Numbered from the stretch's first letter, positions 33,273 to 45,827 are shown. The stretch: DNA of 64,000 nucleotides from Choristoneura fumiferana (GCF_025370935.1 NC_133476.1:17104437-17168436); one strand, 5' to 3'. Numbers and translations: made by a program. The notes: a model not told the origin generated them from the letters alone.

Positions 33273-33556
33273 AAAAACTTTTTAACAAAAAATTGAACCG
33301 CCGAAAAAACTGAAAAGCAAAAAAGAATACCTTTTTTGTTTGACCTTAATCTAGGTACCAGTTTGAAGTCGGCGCCTCAGCGCGAGCCAGGAGGAGTGGA
33401 CCTATAGTCGTCTACCTGATGGGCTTCTATCACTCCTCCTGGCTCGTGCTGAGGCACCGACTTCAAACTGGTACCTAGATTAAGGTCAAACAAAAAAGGT
33501 ATTACATTTTGCTTTTCAGTTTTTTCGGCGGTTAATTTTTTTGTTAAAAAGTTTTT
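33273..33556. repeat. Long foldback: two 126-nt arms, 32-nt spacer
   Basis: Arm 33273-33398 and arm 33431-33556 are reverse complements with roughly eight mismatches. Landmarks are AAAAACTTTTTAAC at the outer ends and GAGCCAGGAGGAGTG / CACTCCTCCTGGCTC at the inner ends. The right arm continues into repeat family E, so this is an inverted duplication of that repeat's end. Confidence 0.92.
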
Positions 33557-33559
33557 ATT

Positions 33560-33912
33560 TTATACTTTTTTCACACCCTTGGGGTGTTTTTTCCCCAAAT
33601 ATATATAATACCAACTTCAAGGTATACCCTATCTAATAAAAAAGAATTATGAAAATCAGACTACTCTGTAAAAAGTTATGCCTGGTCATACAGTACAATC
33701 AGCGACTGAACAATCAATCATCCCCTGTTTTCCTACCATTAGGGTAAGAATATTTTTCCAAATTTAAATGGGACCACTCTCGGGGTATACGCTTTCCAAT
33801 AAAAGAAGAATCATCAAAATCGGACTACTCTCAAAGTTATGCGTGGTCATACATAAAAAAAATATATATATACGCGTCGACTTGAGAACCTCCTCCGTTT
33901 TTTTCGTCCGTT
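33560..33912 (-). mobile_element. Interspersed repeat family E (reverse)
   Basis: 'GGGGTATACGCTTTCCAATA', 'ATCGGACTACTCTCAAAG' and 'GACTTGAGAACCTCCTCCG' are the reversed start of a common repeat that reads AACCGACTTCAAAAAAGGAG on its own strand. A forward relative is at 36275-36540. Confidence 0.5.
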
Positions 33913-34224
33913 AAAAATGCAATGGCGATGCGACTGCTAGAAGACGAAACTACCTACTAGGTAGTTCGTCAAGTTATGTCACTCGAACAATGACTCCAAA
34001 TATTCAAAAAGTAAGTATTTTTGCTGTTATTGAGCGGTTTTTTTGTTATTCATAAGGTTTTGTATTGTATCGTATTATTTTAAATTTTGTTCAGGTTCAG
34101 TTATGTAACTTAAAAGTTTCTTGTTTAATTCTATAATTGTTTACATTTTAAATTAACAGACGTCTATAAGCCAGCCTGGCAGCTATTTCGAGAAACACAA
34201 CAGAGAGAGAAGATAACAGTTATC

Positions 34225-34550
34225 TTAATTTGATTGCTTAATAACGATATCTCTTGTCCGGGTGAGCGGTTAGTTACGATGGAGTGCCGAAAAGTTTCTC
34301 GATGAGGGCTACGGCATAGATGTCGCTAGTGTCGCTGCTTGAGTGGCTAAATAAGAAACAACACAAGCTGAGATATGAGGTGCATAGGAGAAATTCGTGT
34401 CTGTATCGTTGTCCAGCGGTTGTGTAGCGGTATAGCACACGGCACGGAATGCCGAGGACCTGGGTTCGATTTCCAGCGCTGGTCCTATTTGCTGGTCCTG
34501 GTTTTTCTGTGCATCTATATTTCATTTTGTATTTTCGATACGTTACCAAG
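34225..34550 (+). mobile_element. Diverged family-A SINE
   Basis: It shares 'TTTGATTGCTTA', 'GATGTCGCTAGTG', the tRNA-like stretch with GGTTCGATTTCC near 34463, and the 'TTTTTCTGTGCATC...TATTTTCGATA' end with the copies in introns 1 and 2. Several substitutions show it is older than the array units. Confidence 0.65.
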
Positions 34551-34619
34551 ATGTCAAAATATTTATACACTTTTATACCACTAACCATAAGGTGCATGTT
34601 TACTGTACCACACATTTAT

Positions 34620-35820
34620 ATAAGTAAGTAGATATGGCCTCGAGTGTACCTGTAATAATTTGGAACATGATAATGTCTGTCAATTTATCTATCTCGTCAT
34701 ATTGTGAACGCAAATATCATTTGCGTCATTAACTTACTCGTTCAGGCTTTGGAATTATTTCAACCTAAAAGTAATGTCCGTGGGCGCCTACGGGGATAGA
34801 AATAGAAATCATATATGGGTACCCAAATCTATTATTGTTGGAACCTAAATTAAACAGCCAACGAGGTCAAACTGAGGAACGAACGATTAGCGGCCGGGTT
34901 ATTTTCGCTATATATTTCAGAGGTTTAAAATGCAATAATAACGGTTGACGGTTTTATTTTCGCAAAAAATCGTTAACAACCCACTCCCTAGCCGCTTAGG
35001 CTTTAATTTAGAACTTTGCTATTTATGGCGTTTAATATAAAGCCCCATGACGGTGCGTTGTATTGTAGCCAATGGGATCAAAAGCTTACCTACTCGTAGC
35101 TGTGTTCTGAGTCAACTTTATGGACTACGTGGTATGAGTTGGATTTCTTCACAACATAATTACAGAACTACCATGTTAATACCGTGTTAATGTTGCTTTG
35201 GGACGTCGGTTTTCTTCGGTTTGCGGAAGATTCATACGAGAAAGAAAAAAGAAAACCGATCTTTTTTTAGAATTCCGAACGACATTATAGTACAAAACTT
35301 TAAAGTGTAATTTTGCGCATTCATGTTGCAATTTTGTTCTAATTTGTATCTATTACTCTATTATCTTGTCTAATTGTTGTACGTTCTACAGTAAGTACCG
35401 AAAATATCGGTCTTTAATCTTCATTCCTTAGCTTGAGTTCACAGGTCAAAACGTTTTGCTAGCAGTCAAAATTTTACAAAAAACATAAAAAACATTATTT
35501 CGAACAAGTCAATTTGCAGTACCATACCAATCAAATGAGGAATATTCAGTGTTCAGTTTACCGTGAAAGTCATTAATTGGTTTTGAAAAAGAAAAATTTC
35601 AAAGGGCTTGGCTGGCTATTCCGAATTGGAATGGCCGACTTCGAGAGCCTTGGGATCACTCGAAAGCAGAAACGGAGGGCGATTTGAAGGCATTAAAGAT
35701 TTAGAGCAAGATTTTGTTGATATTTTATTCGGTAATGTGACGTGATGATATTTGATTTTTATGTCATCGCAATCAAGAAAACCTACGGAGATTAAAAATA
35801 AATAAACCACGAGATATTAT
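34620..35820. other. Intergenic stretch, nothing recognised
   Basis: No element boundary or coding signal found. An imperfect inverted pair, CGGTTTTCTTCGGTTTGCGG and GAAAACCG, lies near 35210-35265. Confidence 0.3.
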
Positions 35821-35825
35821 CAACT

Positions 35826-35960
35826 TCATCATCATCATCAGTCGGAAGATGTCTGCTGCTGAATAAAGGCCTATTAGAACGCCACAATGAACGACAACTC
35901 GCCACTCGCATCCACCAATTGATCGCAACTCTTACGATGTCATCGGTCCATCTAGCTAGT
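35826..35960 (-). pseudogene. RTE-like LINE 3' end (minus strand)
   Basis: The minus strand reads ARWTDDIVRVAINWWMRVAS, then WRSNRP, followed by a (GAT)n tail at the left. This is the C-terminus of an RTE-type reverse-transcriptase protein, corresponding to the fragments at 25078 and 48328. Confidence 0.6.
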
Positions 35961-36274
35961 TGGAGGCCTGCCAACACTTCGTCTTCCGGTGCGTGGTCGC
36001 CACTACCTACTTAACCTATACAATGAATACCCACCTCGAGATTGGTTCCAATGGAGGATGCTTGAAACTCAAGGCCAAAACCAATGAACCAATCGTTTGC
36101 ATTAGTTTTGTGCCACCGCTGAACTGCACACTATTAGATTAGATTTGAATAGTTTGTGATTGCTCACAAAAACATAGAAGAGGATTATCATGTTACTTAT
36201 GAATGACCATACATAAAAAAGACCTCTATAATATCCGCTCCTCGCACAGTTACTTAGTTATATATTATTTTTAA

Positions 36275-36540
36275 CCGACTTCAAAAAAAAGGAGGAGGTT
36301 ATCAATTTGGTTGTATTTTTTTTTAATGTTTGTTACCTCAGAACTCCGTCATTTATGAACCGATTTGAAAATTTTGGGATTGAAACCCATAGTAGGTATG
36401 TAGGTGAGGTAGCCGACTATTGTGAATTGTCCCACTCCTGCTGGCTCGTGCTGAGTCACCGACTTCGATCTAGTACGTACCTACTTACCTAGAAAAATAT
36501 TTTCAAGGTTTTTGTAGTCGGTTCCATTTTTTGTTATTTT
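36275..36540 (+). mobile_element. Interspersed repeat family E (forward)
   Basis: It starts AACCGACTTCAAAAAAAAGG, has 'GAACCGATTTGAAAATTTTG' in the middle, and ends with 'CTGGCTCGTGCTGAGTCACC' then 'GTAGTCGGTTCC'. The last part matches the arms of the foldback at 33.3 kb. Confidence 0.5.
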
Positions 36541-36544
36541 TTTA

Positions 36545-39500
36545 TTTTTTTGGGGTAGGTTTTACTTTTTTGTTAAATTTTTTAACTTGTTTATTACTTA
36601 CTTCTTATGGACGAGAAAACCGATTTCCTTTTCTCCAACCTTATTTATAAAAATAAGACAGATAACTTTATCATCAAATCTGGAGAAAAAAACAAAATTC
36701 ATTTGTGCTATTTTGCAAACAATATATTTTCATCGCACGATTCTGTTGTTAATGACGGCGGCCCACGTAGGCTTTGTGAATCGGCCCACAATGGATTGTT
36801 TCCCAAAATATCTGGAGGCTTAATATCGGGCTGCTTAAAAAATACAATCTCATTCGAGTTATTCATATCATTTTGACAATTGAAGATTGTATTTTCCTGT
36901 CATTGATCAATATGTATGTACGTGATGTTCTGGCCTAGTTGCTGAAGTAACTTTATGATTATTTTTGGAATTTATATCCAACATTATCGAACGTTATTAT
37001 TAATGAAGAACTAAATTTAACTTTGCTTGCCTTATTATTAAAATTCTGTATATATTTTTTTAAAATTAAGATTTCTCATAGCCAAAACAGACATTTTTGC
37101 CTACTTCTTTGTAAATTTTGCTTCACATGGAAAGATAATGTTCTAATCTAATGCAATATTGTCAAACACGCGTTGTTCTTATAGCAAACTATTGTATATT
37201 CCTTTCAAATAATTCTAATCCTAATAATGCTCTTGAGGCACCATCGCTTCGGATAACACAATCTTGTGAACATTATATAAGATGAATGGTAATTTGGACA
37301 CTTCTGTTCTCGCACGTCTCCAATATTTGACGATCCCTTGTGATGGATTACATGAATTTTATTCAAGCAATATACTTGACAATATCTCCTCATCGGTGCT
37401 TGCATTTTCGTTTTCCAACTACAGCACCAACGTTGACTTAACCCATTAGGACAAATTTAAAATGATCGAAAATATTGAATGGGAATTGTCGGTACCTACT
37501 CTGAAAAATATAATATTTTATGACTAATAGTTTGTGTAAATTACTAAACCAACCAGTTGTAATTATTTATTTATTTATTATTTATTTATTTATAAATCGT
37601 GTGAACTGACGATAATTGACATATGTACCACATACAAGTAAGTAGCAATTATCGAACGAAATTAAAATGTTCATGTACGTAGATGAAAATACTGTCTGAA
37701 ATAGTGAAATTACAAAATCGACATAAATTTTCAAATGAAATTCCATATTCTTCAAATCTAATCAACGTATATTAGAGCAATGGCGAAAGCTGTCACACAA
37801 AAAATATGACCCAAAAACACGAGTGATCCAAACGTGAGTGATATTAATGGGCCTAGCCTCACATTTCCCTGCGGTACTCGAGGCCTTTCCAGCTGAATAC
37901 ACGGTGATACACCGTGCATGCGTCACCCAGGTCAGTCAACATTATTATTAGTGTTTTATACGAGGCACTACGCGACGTGTGTTGCTGAAAACACGGCGGA
38001 GTGCGACGGGTGTTGGTCGTCAAGGAATGTCTTTGAGGTAAAATTGACATGAGTAAATGCAATGTATGTTTCTAATAGAAAATATAGCTGTTAAGGATGA
38101 TTTATTACTCATTACATACATAATTTTGGTACTTACAGTAGTATTAAATACATTAAAAGCTACAAAGTCAGAAACGTATAGATTAATAATATCAACAGTA
38201 AATAAGGCGTGATACAGCGATTTTTTTTTTATAAAAGTGTAAAATAAAAATTTAATTTCACAGCTACTGACGCATGAGAATACAATGCATGTGTTAATGT
38301 TAATACATATATTTTAAAAATAATTATTTACCATAATCATTTACAGTATTCATACTAAATACACAAAGAGTCAGAAACAACAAAAACAAAGGCGCTCATT
38401 ACCGCATATCATGAACAAATAACACCCAACTGAACTTATAACACCCTGTGTTATCTCGTTCATTATACATTCGGGAGTATATGAGCAAAAGTTCACCTCA
38501 AAAAGATCCACAAAAGCAAGGAGGATGATTACGCGGAAACTCATTGTGGAATTATGCGCAATTCCGAGTTCGGAACCCTTCAAGTCGTGACGTCATGAAT
38601 ACAGAGATGGCTGACACGCTAATCTAAATAAGCCCAAGATTGCGGTGGAGAAAATGTTTTGGATTGGACTTGAATTACCTTCACCAAATTTAGCCACCGG
38701 CGATAATTCTGATTCCTTGTTATTGATCGAAATAATCAGTCACAGAAATAGGCTTAGCCGGCGGCTGTTCTGTGGAGGAGGGATTTATTAATAGAATAAC
38801 GTCATTCTAACTGATTTTTATTTTGCCAAAACTATATACATAACTCTATCTTTGTAAGTCCCCGTGTACCTTATAAAGCATGAATGCACAACGTGGAGTA
38901 AAAATGTTTCAATGAAATGAGAATTATAAATTTATCTAAAGAATGTCCTAAATCACAAAACTTAGAATTCTCGGTTCGGTCCGTAGAACTAACTATGTAT
39001 GGTCAATTTTCATAAGCTCAAGTTTAACTGGTCGAAAGTACCTATTTTAAATTAAGATTTGTTTTTTTGTTATTATATTTGGTAATTGTAAAGTGTAATG
39101 TAAATATTGCATTATTTAAGTAATTAAAACAAATAAATTGTATTGAGATGACCAACCAGCAAATAAATATTGCCAGTTAAAACTGCTTTTTGAACAAAAA
39201 TGGTGTTAAAAAGTTACAAATGCTACGATCTCGTAGTACTTAAACAACTTAGGATCTAGAAACGGAACTTGGCGCATCAAATGCATCCAATAGAAGTTAC
39301 CCATTTAAGTTAACTAGGCGACTAGGTATCTTTAGAGATAAGTCCGCCGACACTAACTTATTCTTAACATTAAGGCTGACCTAATTACAAAGCAGCCGAT
39401 AAACTGGATCTTCGAATTAGAGGCTAAGGGTAATCTAGAACCATTGAAAATCGAGACGGGAAGTAAATTGGGATTCGTTTCTTTGATAAAACATCTTGCC

Positions 39501-39940
39501 GGTTGAAGCCGATACCTTATACTTTACACAGGCTTTACGGGAATGCATGGGTAGGTAAGCATGTTTATTTTATTACCAGATAGATTATTTATTATCTTTT
39601 ACACAAGGTAGGTACTTACTTTAAAATTTATTCGAAATATTTCAGAAATTTGTTGGATTACTTTCATTGAACATCCCTGGATGTTTTTTTGACTGTGGTT
39701 GAAAAAATGTTTTTATACATTGAATTGATGTTCAAAGTGTACCGCATCAAAGCGTGACTACACCTTCCTATGAAATCAAAAATTCCTATGACATACCTTT
39801 ACAAGGATGTACAATCAAATTAACACAGCGATTTGATAAAATGTTGCGAATTAATTTTGAATTATTTTTACTAATACTTTGTACTTTTCTTATACTATTT
39901 GTTGGGATGTCCGGCTTTTTGCAGGTTAGGTTAGTACCTA
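36545..39940. other. Long intergenic stretch, almost blank
   Basis: Contains an (ATTT)n run at about 37562-37592 and many short unsupported frames. One small frame with a signal-peptide-like start is listed separately (38371-38544). No repeat boundary was convincing. Confidence 0.35.
38371..38544 (-). CDS. Speculative small secreted Cys-rich peptide
   Basis: The frame starts at an ATG with A at -3 (ACAATG) and encodes 57 residues. MSFRVIILLAFVDLFEVNF looks like a signal peptide. The remainder has seven Cys ending in LCFCCF, with spacing C-x5-C-x14-C-x5-C-x5-C-x-C-C. The spacing does not match any cysteine-stabilised family I can name. No TATA box or AATAAA is well placed, and a frame this short can occur by chance. 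An upstream in-frame ATG would add 13 residues. Confidence 0.12.
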   Translation of the reverse strand: MSFRVIILLAFVDLFEVNFCSYTPECIMNEITQGVISSVGCYLFMICGNERLCFCCF

Positions 39941-39942
39941 AC

Positions 39943-40077
39943 CAGGAAAAAGCCGGAAAACCCCCGACTTTGTCACTTCAAAGTTCAATATCTCAAAACG
40001 GCTGAACCGATTTTGATGAAACATGTCTAAGAACCATCGCCAGCACACACACACACACACACGCACACGCACACGCA

Positions 40078-40126
<49 letters not shown>

Positions 40127-40172
40127 CGGTCAAACTTATAACACCCCACTTTTAGCGTCGGGGGTTAAAAAT
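39943..40172 (+). mobile_element. Interspersed repeat fragment with (CA)n core
   Basis: 'CCCCCGACTTTGTCACTTC', 'GGCTGAACCGATTTTGATG' and 'TAGCGGTCAAACTTATAACA...GCGTCGGGGGTTAAAAA' frame a CA/CG dinucleotide run at 40044-40123. The inverted CCCGAC/GTCGGGG ends suggest a TIR or Helitron-like origin. A decayed relative spans about 58957-59615. Confidence 0.55.
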
Positions 40173-40179
40173 GACGACC

Positions 40180-41585
40180 CTTAATACGAGCGTGGCTGCC
40201 ATCGTTCAGTACCTATTATTCCACGCCACTATGCGCAAGCGAGCTGCCTCGATGGCACGCAAAAGATGGGACAGCGGCCACTAGAATTCTCTATCGTTTG
40301 CCCGAACTTCATATGCCATTATGTATCGTTTCATATAATTTTCATTTGTCATAAAGTAATTTATTTTTGAAACAGAATTTTCTTTACAATTGATATTAAA
40401 CTAAACAAATCTAATGTATTGCGTACTATATGATGACATTTTAAAAATCCTGAAAATAACAACGTTGTTACGGCAAGTGAAATTATGGCAAATAAAATTA
40501 TAGCAATTGAAGTGATTCGGCCAACTAGCTGCTGGCAATGGTGGCTGAGCGGCTTGACGCTCCTTTTAGGAGGCACCAGCCAGCATTCGTTACACTCTCC
40601 AATGCCTTCTTTTAGGCGTGACATAAAAATTTATGCTCAATTGGACAATTTTTAAGTTAAGTTATCGTAGCTACTATCGTACCTTACTCAATAAGTGATT
40701 ATGTATTTACTAGCACAATAGACTGAAGTCTGATTAAATAAAATAAAAAAATATTATCAAAAAAAATATCATCTATATTTTACACTTAAGAAACACCACC
40801 ACCACCTATTTTTTATGTACAAAAATATCCATCCATACTTAATTTTGAATATTGCACTATATTTACAGGGAATGGGACGGCAGACGCTTAGTTTAATATA
40901 ACATCGAAAGGTCCAAAATCCCAATATCCCTGAAGTGTACTTGGCGATTATTGGTATTTAGGCCCAAAGTTCGAGAAGGAAACGTTAAGGGTCCCTCATA
41001 AATTAAACCCACAGGAGCACAGGATGTTAAAGCACGCCTATGTACGTCCGCGGGTTAAAATTGCTTCTAGTAACGGTTCTGCTTACGGCACTGATTATTA
41101 AGATGATTCAAACTGCAAGAAATCACGTCAATGCAATACCTACAATACAAATACTTATTCTTTATTGCACACCACATATCAGTACAATTTTTTTTTATCG
41201 TGTCTTATCGCTTATAAGAAATTTGTACATAAAAATATTGTTTAGTATGTAAAACACCTAAATGATTAGGGAAATGGTCAAGGAGAATGACAAAGGAGAT
41301 TTGACTATTTTTTATATGTTTTATAAATTAAAACTTTAGAATGCCTGTTATCGAATAGAGAAACAATTTTTAAGCTACCTTTACAAATAACAAAGTTATA
41401 AAGGTTTGATAGTCAAGATTAGACAGAGACAGACATACTTGCATGTGGCCTCATACTTTCTGCATAGAGAAAAGCGTTTCAGAAAGAGACAGGTATATAG
41501 AATTTTCAAAAAAACATTATACTTCCAATAAAATTTTCAACCGATTATACAACTTCCATGTCCAATATTTGTATTGCATTGTTTG
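40180..41585. other. Intergenic stretch, nothing recognised
   Basis: One phrase of the motif-field type (GGCAAATAAAATTATAGCAA, about 40487-40506) and a short LINE-tail phrase at 41157. Otherwise blank. Confidence 0.35.
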
Positions 41586-41590
41586 ATCGC

Positions 41591-42074
41591 TGTCGGCGGC
41601 CGATCGTTAATCTGCCAGATCACAAAATTCCTAGGCATATCATAAAATGGCGCCATTTCATGATATGCCTAAAAGTTGTCCAGGCATATCACGACGTGCC
41701 TGAGAAACAATAGGGCGGATCGATTAGAGCAACGCATTCGTTGATATTCCTAGATCTATACCGGGCACATCGTGATATATGTCGAAAAAAAGAAAAAAAT
41801 ATTTACGTATGAATTGTGACCACAACGCACGAGCCGAGCGAGCGAAGCGAACGTGCTGCGGCAGCGGCCGGCGAAGTGCCAGAACCGATATGGCGGCGTT
41901 TCATGATATGCCTAAGAATTTCATGATCTGCCTAACCGTCACTAGGCAAATGGTTAAACGGTGAGTTTTGAACGATATGGCGGATGTCCCCTTAGCCAAT
42001 TCATGAAACGGCGCCATTTCATGATGTGCCTAAGAATTTCGTGATCTGGCGGATTTTACGATCGGCCGCCGACA
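41591..42074. mobile_element. 484-bp MITE with 64-bp TIRs and internal iterated motif
   Basis: Left arm 41591-41654 (TGTCGGCGGCCGATCG...) and right arm 42010-42074 (...CGATCGGCCGCCGACA) are inverted at about 85-90% identity, both reaching GGCGCC. TCGC flanks at 41587-41590 and 42075-42078 form a possible 4-bp target duplication. Inside, the phrase TTTCATGATATGCCTAA recurs at least five times in both orientations, around a GC-rich centre. No protein is encoded. Confidence 0.75.
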
Positions 42075-42079
42075 TCGCA

Positions 42080-44435
42080 TTATATTGTTTTGCTTAATGT
42101 AAGACAATTTTTTTGTAGCCTTTTACACTTTTTAGTATCTATTTTTATAGCTTTTATTTATTGTAAATATTATATGTCAGTTTTGTTAATTATGTGTGTG
42201 TTGTGTCGTATTAATATAACAATGAATAACATAACATATTATTGAATAACAAATTATACAGAGGTAAGTTTTTTACTTAATTCTATGTTTCATTACTCGT
42301 TTCTTTATAATACGCAGAAAGCCATATGTGAATATTGCCTTGCATGTCTCGCGGTATTTTTTTTTATTTTCCCAGCCTTAACGCGTTATTCAAATGTAAT
42401 AATATTTTCCTCGTGCTTGGCGTTGTTTTTAATACCCGCGCTACATTACGTGTGTTTTTAATACCGCGGTCGCATTTTTTGCTTAATTTTAATCACAATT
42501 GTTGTTCCATGTATTTTACTCCGGCTATTATTTTTGAAGCTTGTGTTTTTTCTCATGTGCATAAATACACGCGTACACTCAAGTGGAAACTGAAATATAT
42601 ATTTTATTTAACACTTACTCGTATGAACCGTTTTCACTGCATTATCTAAGAAGTTTTGAACGCACACTGTTAATGAATATTAAATTAATGCTAAATACAG
42701 GCATATACTTAATTCTAAATCTTTCGTGTGTAGCAAATGTTTGCTTTGCTTATTATTTTAGCTTTTCACTTTTGTTTTTTGCGTTATGTGCACAAATGGT
42801 ATTTTTGTGTAGCTTCATTGAACACGCAAACAACAAAATATGAATATCCAATCAAAAGGTAGGATTAAAGTAAAAAAAAGTGTATCCCATATTGAAAAAA
42901 GAAATAATATTCGTTATTGTCGGTTTAAATTTTTATCACAGATTGCATAAAACTAAGTTTATACTAAAGTGACAACTGCCATAAAGAATGGAATCACTAT
43001 GTATCAATTAAATGAAATATTTTATTTCGCTTTAGACATGGTCAAATTGGCCTAAAAATTAGTGCTAATGAGCGGTGACATGTCAAACTAGATAATTGGG
43101 ACGTAAAGAATATCTTGTTTTATAAAATTGACTTTTTTCTAGCTAAAGTTACATATTATTATATGGTAGCGAAAGGCTGGTACTCCGACGGAGCGCGTTC
43201 TTATAGTGTTATGGTACTGAAGCTGTCGGCGCACTATTATTTTAGTAGATTATTGTCGTGGCCTGGAAGTAGGCAATTGCTGGCTGAGTATGAGTATTAA
43301 ACGTTTAACTAATACGAAGCCAGCAATTGAGATTCCAGCCGAGACTAATATAAAACTTTTCTCAAAAATGGTGAATAATTCTGAAATAGAAAAACCTTTT
43401 TCTCAAAATATTATAACATTTAATTTTATTCCAATGTTTTTCTTATGCTTTCCCGCCTTTTTTTATTTAAAATAAACTGCAGGTGTATTTTTCCACCAAA
43501 AACACCACAAGCTGTTTCAGACCCAATAAAAAAAGTCCGGAGTTCCAACAAAATATCTGATATCGGCCTTAGACTTGGCTGTATACGACTTGTGCTCACA
43601 TTTCCATGGCCTTTTTAACTTTAAAAAAAATTGTGACTGATTGCAGGCGCGCTAATTTATAATAGTCGAGCTAGCGCGCCTGAAATCTTTTTAACTTTTT
43701 AATTTTTCACTGACCATAAACTATGCACTTCACCTTCCGATATGTAAAGAATAATGTCAAGTTTTACGGACATTTTTGAGAAAAAGTATAATACGCAAGC
43801 GTTTCTTTATCGTTCACCGAGATTTTTCAAGCAATAAAATATAATTTTTCATAATTTGTAGTTGTCATTAAATTAATTACTATGATTTTATTAAAAACAA
43901 CAAACATAGTATATTCTTAAAGAGGACTTCTAAATAAAACTGTAAACATCTCGATTTCCTATATTTTATGGCAAACATTATTGTTGACAAACAAAATTAT
44001 AGCAAACAAAATTATGGGAAACGAACGCTTTACCTTATCTTGTGCCCTTTTCCTGTTTGGCACATCACCCACCCACGAATAGAAGATAATTTTCAATAAC
44101 TAAGGAAATCCAGCTATCTCCGTAATAACTAGGAAACTTTTATCCGGCACTGTGAATGGAAACGTTTGAGAGGAACTGCCATCAATCTTCGGAGCCGCGG
44201 CGATGACACCCTTTCATACTTTACTTCTTTGTATTGGGAGCATTAATAGGCTGGCCAATAATAAATCCTTAAAGCCTCTCGGTGGAGGGGCTGGCAGCTG
44301 TCTGCGCCCGACCAAGGTTTGGTGAATATTTTGTTCCAAATGCCTCAGATCCTGATTTTATGAACGTATTTTCTTCTTGAAAATTTAGGTACTTAACTGC
44401 TTGAAAAAATTTTTTTTTTTAATTTATCAAAGTCA
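42080..44435. other. Intergenic stretch, almost blank
   Basis: Very AT-rich to about 43.1 kb. 'GGCCTGGAAGTAGGCAATTG' near 43260 recurs near 53243 (one mismatch), so a low-copy repeat end is likely. No gene is supported. Confidence 0.35.
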
Positions 44436-44439
44436 AAGT

Positions 44440-44789
44440 CAAAATATCTATTTAATTTAGGATATACCAAGCACTTATAAATTAAAAAAAAACTACCACC
44501 GGTTCGAAAAAACCTCTGTTGAGAAGAATCCGGCAAGAAACTCAACAAGGTAAGTACATATACGCATACATATTTATATAATATATAATTATATATTTTT
44601 TTAAACCGATTTACAATATTATTTAATGATATCTATACATCACAAGTATTTAACACAACTTCATTTCAACATCGTCCATCATTATATAAGTACGTCCCAC
44701 TGGTAGCGGTGGTAGATTTTTTTTTGACATTCATAAGTGCTTGTTATAGCCTAAATTGAATAAAGATATTTTGACTTTGACTTTGACTG
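44440..44789. mobile_element. Two LINE 3' ends in opposite orientation
   Basis: 'CAAAGTCAAAGTCAAAATATC' at 44447 is the reversed (GACTTT)n tail of a lepidopteran LINE. At 44715-44789 the same end appears forward (CATTCATAAGTGCTTGTTAT, then GACTTTGACTTTGAC). The internal phrase 'GAATCCGGCAAGAAACTC' is typical of the family. Confidence 0.6.
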
Positions 44790-44799
44790 CTGAACCCAG

Positions 44800-45046
44800 G
44801 CCACCTCTCAGAATGAGAGGGCTTGGGCCATATTCCCCACGCAGGTCTAGTGCGAAGTTGAATTACTTCACAGTTTGTGCATGTTTCCTCACGATGTTTT
44901 CCTTCACTGTAAAGCTGATAGTAAATTTCAAATGTCATTTCACACATGAATTTCGAAAAACTCAAAGCACGAACCTGTATTTGAACCCATGATCCTCTGC
45001 TTGAGAGACCATAATTCAAACCACTAGCTAGAGCACCGCGACTGTC
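44800..45046 (-). mobile_element. Family-B SINE on the minus strand
   Basis: The reverse complement shows the tRNA-like head (GCTAGTGGTTTGAATTATGG, box B GGTTCAAATAC) at the right side and the body (TTTACTATCAGCTTTACAG) to the left. It directly follows the LINE tail at 44789. Confidence 0.65.
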
Positions 45047-45049
45047 AAA

Positions 45050-45600
45050 ATATGTTCAGTTTTAACCTCGTAAGACCCGCGTCCAATTTTGATCATTAGA
45101 ATTTGAAACTTTTTTTTTAATGGTTTTTATTCCTATCGTTTTAGCAAGACGTATTTTGCCAATGTCGACGTAGAGACATTACACACACGAGGAGACTGTT
45201 CGGAATTTGAAACTTAATATCAATTAGTGAAGTTGACATTAGCTTTGAAGTATGTGCTAAATTTAGGACGTTGGGCCTTATGAGATTAAGATGTCTTTGA
45301 CATAAATAAAAAATTAAATTGACAAACTTATGAGGCAAAGTGGCACATAGTGCAGATGACTATTAGATAGAGTTAAAAAATTTGCACATTTTTAATAGCA
45401 TTGGCTATAATTATTAAAAAGAAATACCTAATAGAAAAAAAATGAAAAATTTAAAGGTCACGTAATAATATAATTAACCCCAGACATAAATTGTAAATTG
45501 TTTCAAATTGTAACTCCAACACTTTAAAATTTCCACAAAACTCTTGTTAACGAGTTGTCTCAGAAGTAACGAGAAAATTTAATATTTATTTCGCTGCGTT
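45050..45600. other. Intergenic stretch, nothing recognised
   Basis: AT-rich, no supported feature. Confidence 0.35.
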
Positions 45601-45682
45601 TCAGAGTTGGGTTAACTTTGTCACCGCAGGTATCGGCCTAGTCACGACTACGCGCGATCATTGGCGCAGCGAACGTATAATC

Positions 45683-45762
45683 GGGGTAAGAAAAGGTTCG
45701 TCACTTTTCAACTCTATTTTAATTACGTTACGGTCCAAAAGTGACGAACCTTTTCTTACCCC
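45683..45762. repeat. Perfect 26-bp inverted repeat, 28-nt spacer
   Basis: GGGGTAAGAAAAGG...ACTTTT at 45683-45708 is exactly inverted at 45737-45762. GGTTAACTTTG occurs at about 45610 and again at about 45802 outside it, so the hairpin may be the core of a larger element bounded by those direct repeats. Confidence 0.9.
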
Positions 45763-45827
45763 AACTAAACATTGCACGGCTGCAACGCTTGCTGCTTAGT
45801 GGTTAACTTTGCTAGACGACCGGATAG

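Noticed and set aside
40044..40123. (CA)n/(CG) run as Z-DNA or regulatory element
   Set aside because: It lies in the usual position of a microsatellite inside a dispersed repeat, with no evidence for a function.
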